From Phycisphaerales bacterium (lineage in GTDB: Bacteria > Planctomycetota > Phycisphaerae > Phycisphaerales > UBA1924): a stretch of 9,242 nucleotides of DNA. Positions 5,779 to 9,242 of the stretch are shown one piece after another. The translations under genes were made by a program, and so were the position numbers. Positions within the stretch are counted from its first letter, which is position 1. Each line of letters opens with the position of its first letter. The stretch spans positions 1 through 9,242 of the forward strand of contig JAESUL010000314.1 in assembly GCA_016763115.1 (NCBI GenBank), written 5' to 3'. Below the pieces are notes generated by a model. It searched no databases and was not told the DNA's origin. It saw only the letters and a program-made list of their open reading frames with translations.

Positions 5779-8700
5779 CATGTTGGTGAGTGGACGGTTG
5801 AGCAACTCGATGAAACGATTAGGGATCTGCCCGCCGCCGTTCCATCGTTCATCGATCATGAGTGCTTCTTTGCTTGCTTGTCCGTAGAACTGGCGGAAGA
5901 GCTCGTTCTGTCCTTGGATGCCCGTGTTGGGAACATAGATGTACCCGATCTTGCCGTCCGAGGCTTCATCGACATACTTGCGATTGGCTTCGACCCATGC
6001 GCGGTAGCGGAGTTGAACTTCAGAACCGATGGGCTTGATGGTGATCTCGCGTTCGTTGATGGCTTCTTCGTCCCCATCAAATGTTGATACGATGGTCAGG
6101 GTTGTTGGCAAACCAGCGAGCCCGACGAATGATGCCCATGGGTCGATGCTTGTATCAACGGCTCTACCATTGATGGCAGTGATGATGTCGCCCTCGCCAA
6201 CGCCGAGCCCGTATTTGGACAGCGGCCCAACGGCATCGGTATCCCAAGCGGCGCCGCGGTAGACCTTGGAGATCATGAATCCGCTGTTGTTCTCGAAGGA
6301 TACAACCGTAAAGTCGGCACCGAGCATTCCGACATTCTGGTTGGGCTGACCGTCGAAATCGCCGCCGAACGAGTAGGAATGCCCGACATTGAGTTCACCG
6401 ATGAGTTCGCCGATGATGTAGGCAACATCTTCGCGTGATACAGCGTCATCCACCATGGGGAGGTAGTGCTCGAGGACCGCGTCCCAGTCCACGCCGTGCA
6501 TGTTTTTGACATAGAAGAAGTCTCGCTGACGACGCCACGCATCGATGACGAGTTCACGCCATTCTTCGCGGAGGTTGACGGTCTTGCTCAGTTTCATCTT
6601 CAATGCCTTGGCGGTCTGCCCCGCCTTGGCATCAACAACGGCAAACCCGACCGGCGTTGAGGCTACCAGCTTTTTGCCATCGCCTGAGATTCCGAATCCG
6701 AACGCCATCGAGAGTACGGTCTTCTCGGAAGGCTCGTCATCGGTGATGTCGATGATCTTGAGTGATGCAGCTCCGGAACCTGCGCTGATGTAGAGCAGGT
6801 GCCCCTTGTCGTTGGAGGCGAGGTTTCTGAAGTTGCCCGAATCAACACCGATGTCGAATGCACGGGCCTCGATGTTTTCGAGATCGATTTCAACTGTTTC
6901 GCTGGCTTCGCCGGCATCGGCGATGATCTCATCGAACTCTTCCTCGGAGATGTCGGTGCTTGTGCGCTGAGCGGATGATGTTCCCGACACGCCCATGCCC
7001 TTGATTTCCCAGGTGCCTGTCATCTCGCCGTCGATTACGGTTGATGTACTGATGACGGTGACGCCACTGTTCGTGGATTCTCTGTAGAACTCGTTGGTGT
7101 CCGGGTTCCACTTGACGATATCGCCGAGGTCGTCGGTCTCACCCATGGCTTCGGATTCGCCAAAAATTGCGCCCTCATCATCGACAATGATGGTAGTTGT
7201 GAAAGTGATTTCATCATCGGGCATACCAAGGGCAGCGAAACCGGATGCGGTCCCTTCCCACTTGCCCCAGAGGGCATGCTCTGTGTCGTAGCCTTCGAGG
7301 TAATCTGTCGCATCGTCTTCGGATGCTTCGTCGCTGTCCTCAGCCTCGTCGGTGGATTCGGCATCCTCGTCCGCTTCTTCCTCGTCTTCCCATGTTTCAT
7401 CATCGGATTCGAGTAGTTGGGTTGCTTCGACATCCGCGTTCAACGGCACCGCGAGCAATCGTCCGGTTTTGGTGTAGACAAATGTGGAGCCGACATCCTC
7501 GTACTGTGGCGAGGTGAAATCACGGTTGGAGGTGTAGTACAAATAATCGCCGAGCCTGGAGAATGCCGGGCTCGAATCATTGAAGAACCCCGAGGTCACC
7601 TGATGGAGTTTGGCGGTGTCGGTGTCATAAATCCAGATGACAGCACTGAACGAATCGCCTGTGGATCGGGCGTAGGTAATCCATCGCGAATCATGCGACC
7701 ATGAAATCTCAGGCTGACCCCCAAATGGGTCGGTATCGAAGTGAATGACTTCGCCGGATTCCACATCAATCAGATTCATGATGCCGGCTTTGTCAACCAT
7801 GTAGATCGTCTTGGAATCCGGTGACCATTGGGCGGACATGAAGTAGGTTTTATTTCCGTCGGTGAGTTGGCGGGTCTCGCCTTTGCCGTCGGACTGGGTG
7901 ATGTAGAGTTCGTACTCGCCATCAGCATCGGAGAAGTAGGTAATCCAGCGTCCGTCGGGGCTCCATGTGGGTGAACGATCTGATGCACCCGACGAATCGG
8001 TAATCTGGCGTGGGGCACCGTTCTCGACGGGGACCGTCCAGATATCACCTCGTGCCTCTACGACGACCCGCTTACCTGTGGAAGAAACCCCGCCGCTCTG
8101 GAGTTGCTTGCTCGCGTCAACGGTCTTTGGGCGCAGTGATTCACGGGCACCGGGGATGGTGATCTCGACGACCTTGGATTTCTTATTGCCGAGGCTGAGC
8201 AGGTGGATCTGTGAACCGAGTTGGAACACGATCTCGCCTCGGCTGGAATCAGCCGGTCCCATCGATGGAAACTTGACATCGTTGTCGGTGAAGTGCGTGA
8301 TCTGCTCGTGGCGGTCTTTCTTTGGGTCGTATCGCCAGATGTTGAGCCGGGCTTCGGTGCCATTGTCCGAGAGGTAGTAGAGCTTGTCTTTGTGCCACAT
8401 CGGGATGGTGTCGGTGCCTTCCCAATCGGTTATTTTTTTCGATTCGTTGGTGTTGAGGTTGTACAGCCAGATATCCGTCGCCAATCCGCCGCGGTATCTT
8501 TTCCAAGTTCGGTTGTCGCGTGAGTTGGGCGTGTAGGCGAGCCATTCGCCGTCGGGGCTCACGCTTCCTGTTGCGCCGTAGGGAACGGGTGTTGATTCGG
8601 GGATGCCGCCGTCGGCACTGACTGTAAAGAGTTTCTGATGGGCCGCGTTGCCGCTGAGCCCGTTGAACGAGAAGAGGAGCGAGCCATCGGGTGTCCAATC

Positions 8701-9048
8701 GAGCAGGCGTTCGTTGGCAGGGTGGTGGGTGACGCGGTAAGGGATGCCTCCATCGGCGTCAACGGTGTAAAGATCGCGATCGCCCTCGTAGTTGCCCACG
8801 AATGCGATCGTTTTCTGGTCCGGGCTGAACTTAGGGTACTGCTCTTGCCCTGCGGGTGATGCCACCGGTCGGGCCTGTCCGCCCTTGCGGCTAACCATCC
8901 AGAGGTCATTGGCATACACAAAGACAATGTTGTCTTTGCTGACATCAGGGTACCGGAACATGCCCGAGTTGGGCTGGTCTTGGGCGAGTAGCGGGGTGGC
9001 GGCCAGTACGGTGCCGACGAAGGAGAGGATGAGCGTGGTTTTCATCAT
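5776..9048 (-). CDS. Tricorn-like S41 protease, cut short by an in-frame TAG (tricorn 2)
   Basis: 1090 residues up to the TAG; reading through gives 1240. Residues 1-23 form a signal peptide (LLA/QDQ), so export is expected. Residues ~35-540 carry PD40/TolB-like propeller repeats (SPDQKTIAFVG, TPDGSLLFSF, SPDGEWLAYTP, SPDGRWITYFS). An acidic tract at ~544-588 is followed by an unusual ~100-residue insert (~594-696). The final propeller piece runs to ~815 and the C1-type region starts at ~824 (EEWRELVIDAWRRQRDFFY). H890 in NVGHSYS is the predicted catalytic His, preceded by Gly where archaeal tricorn has Ser. PDZ is at ~903-1000 and S41 begins near 1031, with DERWNGGG. The truncated product lacks the nucleophile and the catalytic Glu, so it should be inactive. 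The start at 9048 is chosen because AGGA (9057-9060) is 8 bases upstream and the signal peptide follows at once; the in-frame ATG at 9078 would add 10 polar residues ahead of the signal peptide. Confidence 0.88.
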   Translation of the reverse strand: MMKTTLILSFVGTVLAATPLLAQDQPNSGMFRYPDVSKDNIVFVYANDLWMVSRKGGQARPVASPAGQEQYPKFSPDQKTIAFVGNYEGDRDLYTVDADGGIPYRVTHHPANERLLDWTPDGSLLFSFNGLSGNAAHQKLFTVSADGGIPESTPVPYGATGSVSPDGEWLAYTPNSRDNRTWKRYRGGLATDIWLYNLNTNESKKITDWEGTDTIPMWHKDKLYYLSDNGTEARLNIWRYDPKKDRHEQITHFTDNDVKFPSMGPADSSRGEIVFQLGSQIHLLSLGNKKSKVVEITIPGARESLRPKTVDASKQLQSGGVSSTGKRVVVEARGDIWTVPVENGAPRQITDSSGASDRSPTWSPDGRWITYFSDADGEYELYITQSDGKGETRQLTDGNKTYFMSAQWSPDSKTIYMVDKAGIMNLIDVESGEVIHFDTDPFGGQPEISWSHDSRWITYARSTGDSFSAVIWIYDTDTAKLHQVTSGFFNDSSPAFSRLGDYLYYTSNRDFTSPQYEDVGSTFVYTKTGRLLAVPLNADVEATQLLESDDETWEDEEEADEDAESTDEAEDSDEASEDDATDYLEGYDTEHALWGKWEGTASGFAALGMPDDEITFTTTIIVDDEGAIFGESEAMGETDDLGDIVKWNPDTNEFYRESTNSGVTVISTSTVIDGEMTGTWEIKGMGVSGTSSAQRTSTDISEEEFDEIIADAGEASETVEIDLENIEARAFDIGVDSGNFRNLASNDKGHLLYISAGSGAASLKIIDITDDEPSEKTVLSMAFGFGISGDGKKLVASTPVGFAVVDAKAGQTAKALKMKLSKTVNLREEWRELVIDAWRRQRDFFYVKNMHGVDWDAVLEHYLPMVDDAVSREDVAYIIGELIGELNVGHSYSFGGDFDGQPNQNVGMLGADFTVVSFENNSGFMISKVYRGAAWDTDAVGPLSKYGLGVGEGDIITAINGRAVDTSIDPWASFVGLAGLPTTLTIVSTFDGDEEAINEREITIKPIGSEVQLRYRAWVEANRKYVDEASDGKIGYIYVPNTGIQGQNELFRQFYGQASKEALMIDERWNGGGQIPNRFIELLNRPLTNM
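6961..7269 (-). other. Inserted beta-rich domain encoded within tricorn 2
   Basis: Residues ~594-696 of tricorn 2 run from WGKWEGTASGF to SAQRTS. They show alternating hydrophobic/polar strands, a G-x-W-x-G opening, a long Thr/Ile strand (EITFTTTIIVDDEG) and a closing MTGTWEIKG. The stretch reads as a small self-contained beta-sheet or barrel domain and has no counterpart in tricorn 1. It is flanked by acidic segments (~544-588 and ~701-727), as expected of a domain hung on flexible linkers. I cannot name the family with confidence. Confidence 0.55.
7284..7420 (-). repeat. Low-complexity acidic tract within tricorn 2
   Basis: It encodes about 45 residues (~544-588) dominated by Glu, Asp, Ala and Ser (for example WEDEEEADEDAESTDEAEDS). 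It is probably a disordered linker between propeller repeats and the inserted beta domain. It parallels the acidic insert of tricorn 1. Confidence 0.75.
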
Positions 9049-9056
9049 TTTTGGAT

Positions 9057-9060
9057 TCCT
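9057..9060 (-). promoter_or_regulatory. Shine-Dalgarno site for tricorn 2
   Basis: AGGA on the - strand lies 8 bases before the first of two adjacent ATG codons (9048 and 9045). It favours 9048 as the start. No convincing promoter for this gene is visible on the - strand between 9061 and 9200. Confidence 0.6.
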
Positions 9061-9160
9061 ATGGGAGTAGCAAAGCATGCAGAGTGATTCGGCTGGTCTA
9101 GTTTACTGGGAGTGGGCGGCCTAGGTTTCATATGCTAATGATTGTTTCTGGAAGATGGGG

Positions 9161-9189
9161 TTGATTTGGTGGAAGAGCGAGTGAATAAT
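9161..9189 (+). promoter_or_regulatory. Sigma70-type promoter of the tRNA-fMet gene
   Basis: TTGATT (-35, 9161-9166) and AATAAT (-10, 9184-9189) are separated by exactly 17 bases. The C-rich CCCATCC follows as discriminator. Transcription should start around 9196-9199, only a few bases before the tRNA. C-rich discriminators are often seen at stable-RNA promoters, but GC-rich control is not shown here. Confidence 0.65.
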
Positions 9190-9200
9190 CCCATCCTGAT

Positions 9201-9242
<42 letters not shown>

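Noticed and set aside
5254..6087. Long + strand open frame (277 codons) opposite the 3' part of tricorn 2
   Set aside because: It begins at the bidirectional terminator, has no ribosome binding site or recognisable motif, and lies antisense to strongly family-like S41 sequence.

Overview
The window comes from a bacterial chromosome of moderately high GC content with closely packed genes. It carries three genes for exported peptidase-family proteins, the tail of a fourth gene and the start of an initiator tRNA gene. Two large tricorn-type S41 peptidases with acidic low-complexity inserts next to an M16 pair-type protein would suit a planctomycete (Phycisphaerae-like) or similar free-living bacterium. 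That is an inference from gene style, not from a phylogenetic marker.

Layout, left to right. Bases 1-150 hold the 3' end of a + strand gene of unknown identity. It overlaps by 8 bases the next gene (143-1654, +), which encodes a 503-residue secreted M16 homologue. This protein has lost every zinc ligand but keeps the Arg/Tyr pair typical of the non-catalytic subunit of M16B heterodimers. A strong intrinsic terminator (1709-1735) follows, with a promoter-like extended -10 just ahead of it. Next is a complete 1158-residue tricorn-like protease (1771-5247, +) with beta-propeller repeats, two acidic inserts, a tricorn C1 region, a PDZ domain and an S41 core with all expected catalytic residues. 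A perfect 12-bp hairpin (5271-5298) lies between this gene and a convergent second tricorn-like gene on the - strand (start 9048). At the right edge, a good sigma70-type promoter drives a tRNA-fMet gene cut off by the window end.

The main surprise is in the second tricorn gene. Its frame is interrupted by one in-frame TAG (5776-5778) inside the S41 domain, 29 codons before the nucleophilic Ser. Beyond the TAG the same frame stays open and family-like for 149 codons, to a TAA at 5326-5328. No frameshift is needed: changing one base (TAG to TGG, Trp) would restore a 1240-residue enzyme. It could be a fresh nonsense mutation, a sequencing error or a readthrough/recoding site. The sequence alone cannot decide.

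As a group, the proteins look like an envelope proteolysis set: an M16B partner subunit and two paralogous tricorn-type proteases, all with signal peptides. The second tricorn protein also carries an extra ~100-residue predicted beta domain in its linker that the first one lacks.
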